Assembly (NCBI GenBank): GCA_903871975.1
Contig: CAIQIY010000254.1
Location: 1-8,994 of the forward strand
Direction of reading: 5' to 3'
DNA length: 8,994 bases
Source: an uncultured Chloroflexota bacterium
GTDB lineage: Bacteria > Chloroflexota > Chloroflexia > Chloroflexales > Roseiflexaceae
The position numbers and the translations under genes are program-made. The notes beneath the pieces were generated by a model. The model saw only the letters and a program-made list of their open reading frames with translations. It did no database searches and had not been told where the DNA came from. Below, in pieces: positions 1-7,140 of this stretch. Position 1 is the first letter of the stretch. Every line of letters starts with the position of its first letter.

Positions 1-79
1 ATCCCGCCACCGGACGCACGTGACGGCTGCTGCCCGGTCAGCGCTGCCAGGCTGCGCCGTCGGGAAAACGATGCTCGGC
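1..79. repeat. 79-bp direct repeat, outer copy (duplicated 3' end of fuconate dehydratase gene)
   Basis: The 79 bases are identical to 201-279, a period of 200 bp. Read on the minus strand, 79-38 encodes AEHRFPDGAAWQR plus a TGA stop, which are the last 13 codons of the fuconate dehydratase gene, and 37-1 repeats its 3' flank. This copy is a detached gene-end fragment and not a gene. Identity stops abruptly at base 80 (280 in the other copy), which points to a recent duplication or insertion and not to a diverged tandem array. The repeat begins exactly at the window edge, so it may continue further left. An assembly overlap artefact is an alternative explanation. Confidence 0.9.
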
Positions 80-200
80 ATTTCGTGCGTCGTCTGCGAC
101 GCCCCCGAGCGGCTGACTCCAGCCCGTTTGTACCCGATCGTCGCGACAATCACGTCGGTTGGCGCACCGAGTACTTGCCGCGCGCGCCTGCCACGCCACG
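80..200. other. 121-bp unique segment between the two direct-repeat copies
   Basis: This stretch separates the two 79-bp copies and has no visible similarity to either. Open frames cross it on both strands, but none gives a recognisable protein. It contains one small perfect inverted repeat at 87-102, GCGTCG/CGACGC with a 4-nt loop. That could form a short hairpin about 140 bp beyond the fuconate dehydratase stop codon, but no T-run follows it on the minus strand, so I do not call it a terminator. Its origin is unknown. Confidence 0.4.
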
Positions 201-279
201 ATCCCGCCACCGGACGCACGTGACGGCTGCTGCCCGGTCAGCGCTGCCAGGCTGCGCCGTCGGGAAAACGATGCTCGGC
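201..279. repeat. 79-bp direct repeat, inner copy (native 3' end of fuconate dehydratase gene)
   Basis: This copy is identical to 1-79. It spans the last 13 codons and stop of the intact fuconate dehydratase gene (279-238 on the minus strand) and 37 bp of 3' flank. It is the native copy because the complete reading frame runs into it and its peptide matches the usual carboxy end of this enzyme family. The other copy lacks the rest of the gene. Confidence 0.9.
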
Positions 280-1536
280 GATGCTCGCCGGTTTCATCGT
301 GATGCTGTACCCGGGCGCCCGCGGCAGCATGTAGTGGCCAGCGCGGATCACGACCGGATCCTCGAAATGCTCGTGCAGATGGTCGACATACTCGAGGACG
401 CGACCGTCGAGCGAGCCGCTCACAGCGACATAATCCACGATCGCGAGATGCTGCACATATTCGCACAAACCGACGCCACCGGCATGTGGGCAGACGGGAA
501 CGCCAAACTGCGCGGCCAGCAACAGGACTGCCAGCACTTCATTGACACCACCGAGACGGCAGGCATCGAGCTGGCAGAAGCTGATCGCACCGGCCTGGAA
601 CAGTTGCTTGAAGATCACCCGATTCTGGACATGCTCGCCGGTCGCCACGCCGATCGGTGCCACAGCCCGGGCGATGCGTGCATGCCCGAGCACATCGTCG
701 GGGCTGGTCGGCTCTTCGATCCACAGTGGGCGAAACGCCGCCAGTGCTGCCATGCGCTCGATCGCTTCATTCACCCCCCAGACCTGATTGGCGTCCATCA
801 TCAGGTAGCCGTCGGGGCCGAGCTCTTCGCGGATGATCTGCGCACGACGCACGTCATCGGCTGGATCACCACCAACTTTCTGTTTGATGTGGCGAAACCC
901 GTCGGCAGTTGCCCGACGGAGCAGGTGGCGCAGCGTGTCGTCGTCGTAGCCAAGCCAGCCGGCCGACGTGGTATACGCCGGGTAGCCGGTGGTGGCGAGC
1001 TGCTCGAGCCGTGCTGTGCGGCCCGCCTGTTGCTGTTCGAGCAATGCGCGCGCCTGATCAGGCGTGAGCACATCGTCGATGTAGCGAAAGTCGACGCAGC
1101 GTACCAGTTCGTCGGGCGTCATGTCGCAGAGCAACTGCCACAACGGCTTGCCTTCGGCTTTGGCATAGCAATCCCACACGGCATTCACCAGTGCCGCCGT
1201 CGCGAGATGGATCACGCCTTTTTCGGGGCCGAGCCAGCGCAGCTGGCTGTCGCCGGTGATATGCCGCCAGAACGCCCCCATGTCGGCTGTGAACGACTCG
1301 AGCGTCCGGCCGACGACCAGTGGCGCGAGCGCGTCGATCGCGGCGACACACACCTCATTGCCACGACCGATGGTGAACGTCAGCCCGTGTCCTTCGAGCC
1401 CGGGATGATCGGTGCTCAGCACGACGTATGCCGCCGAATAGTCGGGATCCTTGTTCATCGCGTCGGAACCCGCCAGCGTACGCGACGTTGGGAACCGAAT
1501 GTCGTAGCTGGTCGCTGCAGTGATGGTGATCGGCAC
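238..1536 (-). CDS. fucD: L-fuconate dehydratase (enolase superfamily)
   Basis: The enzyme dehydrates L-fuconate to 2-keto-3-deoxy-L-fuconate in non-phosphorylative L-fucose catabolism and is cytosolic. The 432-residue product has the amino-terminal capping domain (about 1-150) and the (beta/alpha)7-beta barrel of the enolase superfamily. Family blocks are clear: DIRFPTS near 12, SDAMNKDPDYSAAYVV near 24, LRWLGPEKGV near 99, AYTTSAGWLGY near 187, and CPHAGGVGLCEYVQH near 349. Expected active-site residues are all present: the KxK pair K218/K220, metal ligands D248 (MMDANQ), E274 (WIEEP) and E301 (ATGEH), and the D324/H351 dyad. Length matches the family, which includes Xanthomonas FucD and human ENOSF1. 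The start is GTG at 1536, chosen because a GAGGAG ribosome site lies 6 nt upstream. It begins 17 bp after the YgfZ-like gene and is the last gene of the operon. Its last 13 codons are duplicated at 38-79. No fucose transport or aldolase genes are visible here. Related acid-sugar dehydratases are possible, but the similarity is specific. Confidence 0.95.
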   Translation of the reverse strand: MPITITAATSYDIRFPTSRTLAGSDAMNKDPDYSAAYVVLSTDHPGLEGHGLTFTIGRGNEVCVAAIDALAPLVVGRTLESFTADMGAFWRHITGDSQLRWLGPEKGVIHLATAALVNAVWDCYAKAEGKPLWQLLCDMTPDELVRCVDFRYIDDVLTPDQARALLEQQQAGRTARLEQLATTGYPAYTTSAGWLGYDDDTLRHLLRRATADGFRHIKQKVGGDPADDVRRAQIIREELGPDGYLMMDANQVWGVNEAIERMAALAAFRPLWIEEPTSPDDVLGHARIARAVAPIGVATGEHVQNRVIFKQLFQAGAISFCQLDACRLGGVNEVLAVLLLAAQFGVPVCPHAGGVGLCEYVQHLAIVDYVAVSGSLDGRVLEYVDHLHEHFEDPVVIRAGHYMLPRAPGYSITMKPASIAEHRFPDGAAWQR

Positions 1537-1542
1537 GGCAGG

Positions 1543-1548
1543 CTCCTC
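1543..1548 (-). promoter_or_regulatory. Ribosome binding site that fixes the GTG start of fucD
   Basis: On the minus strand GAGGAG lies 6 nt before the GTG at 1536-1534. No ATG gives a better start, and the peptide from this GTG begins exactly where family members begin, so the site supports a GTG initiator. Confidence 0.75.
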
Positions 1549-1553
1549 GTGGC

Positions 1554-2549
1554 TCAGGCATCAGCGAAGGGCAAGGCGATCACGGTCGCACAAACATCGC
1601 CGGCGCCCACCGTCAGCTGTGCGCCGTAGGCGTGCGCCGTCCGCACGTACCCGAGGGCGATCGGCCCGAAGCGTGGTGAGACAACCGCGCTGGTGAGCGT
1701 GCCGGCGTCGGCGCCCGCGTGCCAGAGTGGTGCCGGTGCGGCGATCGGTGCATCCAATCGCAGGCCACAGAGCCGGCGCGCCATTCGGCCGCGGCTCTCC
1801 ATGCGTGCGATGATCTCCTGGCCGACGTAACATCCCTTGGTGAAGCTGATCGCATCGAGCAAACCGGTCTCGAGCGGGATGTAGTGCTCGCTGTATTCGG
1901 CACCGGCACGCCCTTCGCCGGCCTCGACGTGCAGCACCTGGGCTGTGGCGTCATCCAGCGGGACTGCGCCGTGCTGTGCCAGCAGCGTATGCGCCGTGGC
2001 GGCGGATTCGGCCGGCAGCAGCACGGTGATGGCTGGCGCGCCGAGCGGCCGACGCCCGACCAGCAGCCATGCATCGTCGCCTGGCGCAGTGCGGACGATC
2101 TGGTGCGGTGCTGTCGGTACGGTCGGCACGCCACAGATTGCCTGCAACGCTGCCGCACTTGCAGCTCCGTGCAGCGTCAGCTGCGCGTAACGCCGCCCAG
2201 CCGCACGCAAGGTCACCTGGTCGTTGAAGAAGATATTCCGTCGCAGCAGGTTGTAGACCACCGAGCCCTGGCCAGGGCTGGTGAGCAGCAGGAGCACATC
2301 ATCGAGGGCATGGACCGTCACCACGTCGATGATTCGCCCGATCGGCGAAGTGAACACAGTGCGCACGCCGGCTCCCGCCGTGATCCGACTCATGTCGTTG
2401 GTGGTGAGGCGCTGCAGCAAGGCTGCGCGGTCGTGCCCGGCGAGCACCATGCGACCGATGTCGCTCTCGTCGCGCCATGCAACACCGTGGTGTGCCGCCT
2501 CGTAGGCTGCCGGCACTGCCTGCACGATGGTCGGCTCATGTGTGCTCAT
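1554..2549 (-). CDS. ygfZ: YgfZ/GcvT-like folate-binding protein
   Basis: This family resembles the T-protein of glycine cleavage. In E. coli, YgfZ is a tetrahydrofolate-binding protein needed for activity of certain Fe-S enzymes such as MiaB. The 331-residue product shows the family signature KGCYVGQE at 238-245 with the key Cys240, followed by the basic stretch ARMESRGRMARR. The amino-terminal part has the GcvT-like blocks LTTNDMSRI (48-56) and RTVFTSPIGRIIDVV (63-77). Length is normal. The ATG at 2549 overlaps the stop of the CrtI-type gene as ATGA. The frame stays open to 2876, but that extra stretch is a shadow of the desaturase gene with no family similarity. Fuconate dehydratase follows 17 bp later. 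The only lysine in the protein is K238 of the signature. Annotation as a glycine-cleavage aminomethyltransferase is possible but less likely given the signature. Confidence 0.9.
   Translation of the reverse strand: MSTHEPTIVQAVPAAYEAAHHGVAWRDESDIGRMVLAGHDRAALLQRLTTNDMSRITAGAGVRTVFTSPIGRIIDVVTVHALDDVLLLLTSPGQGSVVYNLLRRNIFFNDQVTLRAAGRRYAQLTLHGAASAAALQAICGVPTVPTAPHQIVRTAPGDDAWLLVGRRPLGAPAITVLLPAESAATAHTLLAQHGAVPLDDATAQVLHVEAGEGRAGAEYSEHYIPLETGLLDAISFTKGCYVGQEIIARMESRGRMARRLCGLRLDAPIAAPAPLWHAGADAGTLTSAVVSPRFGPIALGYVRTAHAYGAQLTVGAGDVCATVIALPFADA
2546..2549 (-). promoter_or_regulatory. ATGA stop/start overlap coupling the desaturase and ygfZ-like genes
   Basis: The ATG of the YgfZ-like gene (2549-2547) shares bases with the TGA stop of the CrtI-type gene (2548-2546). 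The nearest purine-rich site (AGGA) is about 12 nt upstream and weak, so translational coupling by reinitiating ribosomes is the likely means of expression. Confidence 0.7.
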
Positions 2550-4036
2550 GGCGCCGCCAGATCCTGCGCGACAAAATGCGCCGTACTCTTCGCTGCCTCG
2601 AGAATCGTCAACAACCCGCTGCCCGGATGCACGGCGCCACCGACCCAGTACAACCCGCGGACGGCGTCTGAGCGAATGTGCGGTCGGAATGGTCCCAGCT
2701 GTGTCCAGCCGTGGCTGAGGTTGAAGACCGCGCCCAGATGAACAGCGAACTCGTCCTGCCATGTCTGTGCAGTGTAGCGCGTCTCGCTCACGATGTGCGC
2801 TGCCACATCGTGATAGCCGAGCATTGGCAGCCGCTCGATGATCAGATCGCGGTAACGCTGCTCGTGCGCCGCCCAATCAACACCGTAGCGCGTGTTGGGA
2901 ATTGGCACCAGTACAAAGAGCGTGCTATGACCATCAGGAGCATTTGATGGGTCAATGATCGTTGGATTGCAGACATAAAATGGTGGATCAACGTCATCAA
3001 GCGCTGAATCATCGATGTATGGCCGATCACGGCGGAGAATATGTTTTGACAGATACAGCTGATGATGAGGCAAATCTTCGTAGCGACGATTGATCCCAAG
3101 ATAGATCATGAATGTCGAGCACGAAAAGTGCAGCTTATCGAGACGATCATCGGTATAGCGCCCACGATCATGCTCGTCGAGAAGGTGGCGTACACCATGG
3201 GCAAAGTCGGCATTGACGACCACGAGATCGGCAGCAACGCGCTCACCCGAGGCCAATTCCAGGCCGGTCGCCCGCCCGTTGGTGGTCACGACGCGTTTCA
3301 CGGGGGTATTGCAGGAGATGGTGACACCGAGATCCTGGGCCGCCTGGGCCATCGCCTGTGCCAGCGCGCGGAACCCGCCGACCGGATGCCAGATGCCATC
3401 GGCGAACTCGAGGTACGCGATCAGGCTGAACACGCTCGAGCAGCGCGTCGGATGCATGCCGAGGTATTTTGAGGGATAGCTCAGGGCATAGACGACGCGC
3501 TCGTCGGCGAAGTGGCGCCAAAAATGCTGGTACAGGCTCTCCCATGGGCGAAACGGCAGCGCTGCCGCCAGTTCGAGCGGTTTGAGATATCCAGCGATCG
3601 AGCGTACCGGAGTACCGAGGTACGGCTCATAGCCGACGATATTCTTCTGGATGTGTTCCATGTACCAGCGATCGAAGCGCGCGGGCAGATCGGGGCGCAA
3701 CGCTGCCAGTTGCGCGCGGAACGCCTCAAGGTCCGACGTCAGATCGAGCATGGTGTCGTCCCAGAAGCGCAGGCGCGTATTCGGCGACACGCGGCGGAAC
3801 TGGACATACGCCTCGCGGTTCAGGCCGCAGTCGGCAAACAGCTGATCATAGACCCGCGGAACCTGCAGGATCGTCGGCCCGGTATCGAAGCCATACGGTC
3901 CCGCGTCAAACCCGCGCATCCGTCCACCCGCGCGGGCATGTGCCTCGTAGATCGTGACGCGGTGACCGGCGGCGGCCAGGCGCATCGCGCTGGCGAGGCC
4001 ACCGGGACCGGCACCGACGAGAGCGATGGTAGCCAT
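2546..4036 (-). CDS. CrtI-type FAD-dependent carotenoid desaturase
   Basis: The product is a 496-residue flavoprotein of the CrtI/CrtN/CrtD group, which introduces conjugated double bonds into phytoene or later carotenoids at the membrane. It has an amino-terminal dinucleotide-binding fold with GAGPGG at 8-13, the ribose-binding E31 and AGGRM at 36-40. Mid-protein it shows SYPSKYLGMHP (186-196) and HPVGGFRALAQAM (217-229). The carboxy end has the family block GLYWVGGAVHPGSG (461-474). Length is typical. The ATG at 4036 has an AAGGG ribosome site 10 nt upstream and puts the FAD motif where it belongs. It starts 35 bp after the pseudokinase gene and ends inside the ATGA overlap with the YgfZ-like gene. 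Codons for residues about 305-365 (2941-3120) are markedly AT-rich. Whether it is phytoene desaturase, a C-3',4' desaturase or another carotene oxidoreductase cannot be told from sequence alone, so no symbol is given. Confidence 0.85.
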   Translation of the reverse strand: MATIALVGAGPGGLASAMRLAAAGHRVTIYEAHARAGGRMRGFDAGPYGFDTGPTILQVPRVYDQLFADCGLNREAYVQFRRVSPNTRLRFWDDTMLDLTSDLEAFRAQLAALRPDLPARFDRWYMEHIQKNIVGYEPYLGTPVRSIAGYLKPLELAAALPFRPWESLYQHFWRHFADERVVYALSYPSKYLGMHPTRCSSVFSLIAYLEFADGIWHPVGGFRALAQAMAQAAQDLGVTISCNTPVKRVVTTNGRATGLELASGERVAADLVVVNADFAHGVRHLLDEHDRGRYTDDRLDKLHFSCSTFMIYLGINRRYEDLPHHQLYLSKHILRRDRPYIDDSALDDVDPPFYVCNPTIIDPSNAPDGHSTLFVLVPIPNTRYGVDWAAHEQRYRDLIIERLPMLGYHDVAAHIVSETRYTAQTWQDEFAVHLGAVFNLSHGWTQLGPFRPHIRSDAVRGLYWVGGAVHPGSGLLTILEAAKSTAHFVAQDLAAP

Positions 4037-4071
4037 GATGCATCTACCCTTCAGCGCATCCTGGGCGCGAC

Positions 4072-7000
4072 TCAGCGCGGCTGCGCCAGGATGCGCACGC
4101 TGTTGTCATGAGAGCCAACCGCCAGCAGGCTGCCATCGGGACTGAAGCTGACGGCAGTCAGGCTGAACTCGAGTGCGTGCTCGGCGAGCAACGTGCCACT
4201 GCGCGCATCATACAGCATCACCGTACCCGCTGCACTCGATGCTGCCAGCAGGCTGCCATCGGGCGAGAACGCGATGCCAGCAAACCAGCCTTCGGCATCG
4301 GGCGCGGCGATCGTGCGGGCGATGGTGCCATCACCAGCGCTCCAGAAGCGCACCACGCCATCGAAGCTCGTGGTGGCCAGCACATCGCTGCCGGGCTGAA
4401 AGGTGGCGGCAGTGATCGCCGCATCGCTGCCCTCCAGCGTACGCAGCAATTGGGCCGCCGTCACGTCGTAGAGTGCCACGCGTGGATTGGCTGCCGGGCC
4501 GACAGCCGCCAGGTAGCGGCCATCGCCCGAAAACGCCAGCAGCGTGACCGCGCCCAGGTCGTTGGTCGGCAACACCCGTGCCTGCGGGCTGGACGCGTCC
4601 CAGATCGTCACCGCGCCGCTGCTGTCGCCCACCGCCACCAGCGTGCCGGCCGGGCTCGCAGCCACGCTCAGCGGGGTGCCGGGCGCACCCCCGAGCACGC
4701 CGCTCTGCTGATTGGCGATGTCGATGATGGCAACACGCCCTTGCTCGTCGAGCGCGACGAAGCGGCCGTTCGGCAGAAACGCGAAGGGCTGGCTGGCGAC
4801 CGGCGAGCCGGGCAGCAATGAGTTGGACCCGTCTTCGAGGATGCGCAGCTGCAGCACGCCGTTGTACCCGGTGAGCACCACCGCACGACTGTCGGGCGAG
4901 AACACGATGCCGGTGATCAGGCCCTGACCGACCAGTGCACTCCCGCTGATGCTGTCGTCGGCGGTGTTCCACAGCAGGACGCGCCCTTCCTGATCGCTGA
5001 CCGAGACCAGTCGCTGACCGTCTGGCGCGAGTGCGATGCTGAAGACGCCCATCTGATGCTGTTCGAGCACGCCCGCAGCGCTGCCGTCGGCGACTGTCCA
5101 GCGGCGGATCGTGCCGTCGAGCCCGGCGCTGTAGAGCGTCGCGCCATCGGGGGTGAACTCCAGGCCACGGATGACCACCCAGTTGGTGTGACCGCGCAAC
5201 GTCTGGCGCGTCGCGCCGTTCGCAGCATCGAGCAGGCTCACCGTGCCATCGGTCGCGCCGACAGCGATCGTGCGGCCATCCGGTGAGAAGCGCACCCCGG
5301 TCGTCCAGTAGCGTGTGACACCATCCTGCGTCAGCGCCGTCTGAAACGCGAAGCCATCGATCGCGGCACCGCTGGTGGCATCCCACAGCCTGACGGTGCC
5401 ATCGCGGCCACCCGAGGCGATCAGCCGCGAATCGGGCGAGACGGCGACCCCACCGATGTAGCCGGTGTGGCCGACGAGCACGTGGCGCACCGACCAGTCG
5501 GCGGTATTCCACACGCGCACAGTGCCATCGGTGCTGCCCGAGACGATGAAGCTGCCGTCGGGGGCAATCTCGAGGCTGCGAATCCAGCCTTCGTGGCCGA
5601 CGAGCGTCTGCTCGATCGTGCGGTCGGCGGTCCGCCATACCAAAACACGCCCGTCATCGCTGGCGCCGGTCACCAGTCGTGTGCCATCGCGCGACCATGC
5701 CAGCGAGGTGACGCGGCCGCGATGGCCGGCGAGTCGTACCGTCTCGCTCAGCGTCGCCGAGTCGAAGAGCCGGACTTCGCCGCTGATGCCGATCGCGATG
5801 AGCGTGCCGTCGGGCGAAAATGCCGTCGGACCGGCGAGCGAGCCTTCGATGGCCGCCGTCTGGGTGATCGTCGCGGCATTCGCGAGCGTGATCGCGTTGG
5901 CACCGAGCGCGATTCCGGTGGGGGTCGGCGCCGCTGGTACGCTGGTGGCCGGCGCACTGGTCGGCATGGCAGCAGTCGGCGCGGCGGGCGGTGCACTGGT
6001 CGGCTGGAGTGCGGCGAACGGCGAGGTGTAGCCCAGCAATGCCGGCAATGGACTCTGCGGTGCGAGAAGGAGTGCCGTGACAAGACATAAACCAAGGGCG
6101 ATGACCACCAGACCGAGCGCCAGCGCGACGAGGCACCCGGTGGGTACGCCCGAACGCTTGGCGCCGGTGGCCTCGGCAGGCGGGGCGACCGGCGCATTCG
6201 GCGGCGATTCGACGGCTGGCGGTGTCGTGGGTGCCGCCACTGGCGGTGGTGCAGCGATCGCCGGTGGCGGCGTCGGAGCTGCGGCCACGCTGGGTTCGGG
6301 CGGCGGTGCGGCGGCGGCATCTGGCCCAACGAAGCCCAGGGTGCGTTCACCCAGTGTACGAACCGTCTCGCAGGCGACGCGCATCTCACGTGCCGACTGG
6401 TATCGATTGACGACGCGCGGCTGCAGCCCGCGCATCAACGCCTGCTCGATCAGCGGCGAGACGTGTGGCGCAATGCCGCGCAGCGGCGGCGGCCCGCCGA
6501 GCGGATTGGCCGGCGGTGGCGCCTTGCCGGTCAGCAGCAGGAACCACAGGGCGCTCAGCGCGTAGATGTCGCTCGCTTCGGTTGGTTCGCCCTCGGCCAG
6601 CTCGGGCGCCAACCATGGCGACGGCTCGTTGCCCAGGCTGCGGACGGCGGCGAACGGCAACAACCGTACTGATCCATCGGTGGTGAACCAGATGTCACCA
6701 GGTTCGGGGGCACCGAGCGTCAGTGCGGGGCGGTGGCCGTGCAGCGCGGCAGTGGCGCCGAGCACATCGATCAGCCAGCCCATCGCCGTGGCCACGTCGT
6801 CGACACCGCGTTCGGCCTGTTGTGCCAGATCGAGGCCGGCAGGGTCGTCGCACACCAGCACGTACTGCGTGCCAGCCGCGAAGTGTTCGCGCAGCGGCAC
6901 GAGCGCCGCGTGTCGTACCGCCGCGACCTCAGTGGCCAATCTGGCGATGTCCGGCTGTGTCGCGTCGGTGATCGGCAGCAGCGCTACCAGCACCAGCCGG

Positions 7001-7104
7001 TCATCGCGCACATCGCGACAACGCACCAATCGACCCGTCGGGCTCTCGGTGACCGCATAGATCACACGAAAGCGCTCGCCGACCATCTCATCCGGGTTTG
7101 CCAT
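4072..7104 (-). CDS. Membrane pseudokinase with double WD40 propeller
   Basis: The 1010-residue product has four parts. Residues about 8-258 follow the Ser/Thr kinase fold but lack every catalytic element. The glycine loop is replaced by ESPTGRLV. There is no lysine before residue 194. HRDLKPxN is replaced by LGAPEPGD (130-137), and DFG by PFA (150-152). Structural marks remain: APE (166-168), SDIYAL (178-183) and NRYQSAREM (233-241). Then come an Ala/Pro-rich linker (about 262-312), K316-R317, and one hydrophobic span (about 324-348), followed by a second Pro/Ala/Thr/Ser linker to about 397. Residues 415-1008 contain about 14 WD40-like repeats, several with GH...SPDG...DGTVRVWN, enough for two seven-bladed propellers. 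By the positive-inside rule the kinase-like part would be cytoplasmic and the propellers outside. GGGGG lies 7 nt before the ATG. Kinase-WD40 fusions are known in Cyanobacteria and Chloroflexota. Here catalysis looks lost, so a scaffold or sensor role is inferred; ligand and partners are unknown. Confidence 0.88.
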   Translation of the reverse strand: MANPDEMVGERFRVIYAVTESPTGRLVRCRDVRDDRLVLVALLPITDATQPDIARLATEVAAVRHAALVPLREHFAAGTQYVLVCDDPAGLDLAQQAERGVDDVATAMGWLIDVLGATAALHGHRPALTLGAPEPGDIWFTTDGSVRLLPFAAVRSLGNEPSPWLAPELAEGEPTEASDIYALSALWFLLLTGKAPPPANPLGGPPPLRGIAPHVSPLIEQALMRGLQPRVVNRYQSAREMRVACETVRTLGERTLGFVGPDAAAAPPPEPSVAAAPTPPPAIAAPPPVAAPTTPPAVESPPNAPVAPPAEATGAKRSGVPTGCLVALALGLVVIALGLCLVTALLLAPQSPLPALLGYTSPFAALQPTSAPPAAPTAAMPTSAPATSVPAAPTPTGIALGANAITLANAATITQTAAIEGSLAGPTAFSPDGTLIAIGISGEVRLFDSATLSETVRLAGHRGRVTSLAWSRDGTRLVTGASDDGRVLVWRTADRTIEQTLVGHEGWIRSLEIAPDGSFIVSGSTDGTVRVWNTADWSVRHVLVGHTGYIGGVAVSPDSRLIASGGRDGTVRLWDATSGAAIDGFAFQTALTQDGVTRYWTTGVRFSPDGRTIAVGATDGTVSLLDAANGATRQTLRGHTNWVVIRGLEFTPDGATLYSAGLDGTIRRWTVADGSAAGVLEQHQMGVFSIALAPDGQRLVSVSDQEGRVLLWNTADDSISGSALVGQGLITGIVFSPDSRAVVLTGYNGVLQLRILEDGSNSLLPGSPVASQPFAFLPNGRFVALDEQGRVAIIDIANQQSGVLGGAPGTPLSVAASPAGTLVAVGDSSGAVTIWDASSPQARVLPTNDLGAVTLLAFSGDGRYLAAVGPAANPRVALYDVTAAQLLRTLEGSDAAITAATFQPGSDVLATTSFDGVVRFWSAGDGTIARTIAAPDAEGWFAGIAFSPDGSLLAASSAAGTVMLYDARSGTLLAEHALEFSLTAVSFSPDGSLLAVGSHDNSVRILAQPR

Positions 7105-7140
7105 CAGTCTGCCCCCACGTCTGTCGGCGCCGTACAGCCA

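Noticed and set aside
1..279. Insertion sequence or CRISPR-like array at the left edge
   Set aside because: Only two repeat copies are visible, with no terminal inverted repeats and no transposase or Cas gene. The repeat is explained by duplication of a gene end.
85..1629. 514-codon open frame on the plus strand opposite fuconate dehydratase
   Set aside because: It is antisense to a gene with complete family motifs and active site. Its product has no recognisable domain and its composition is that expected of a GC-rich antisense shadow.
1719..2741. 340-codon plus-strand open frame opposite the YgfZ-like gene
   Set aside because: The minus strand carries the family signature. The plus-strand product is rich in Arg, Cys and His with no known pattern.
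2550..2876. Upstream extension of the YgfZ-like reading frame to 2876
   Set aside because: The extra residues overlap the CrtI-type gene in another frame, show no family similarity, and the ATGA start at 2549 gives the normal length.
4037..4060. GATGC...GCATC inverted repeat enclosing the ribosome site of the CrtI-type gene
   Set aside because: Only 5 bp with a 14-nt loop, easily produced by chance, so not called as a translational switch.
4331..5638. 435-codon minus-strand frame inside the WD40 region
   Set aside because: It is a frame-shifted shadow of the WD40 repeats, dominated by Arg, Pro and His, with no SPDG or WD motifs of its own.
5465..6090. Two overlapping plus-strand frames of about 190-207 codons
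   Set aside because: They lie antisense to WD40 repeats and the linker of the pseudokinase gene. The repetitive residues mirror those repeats.
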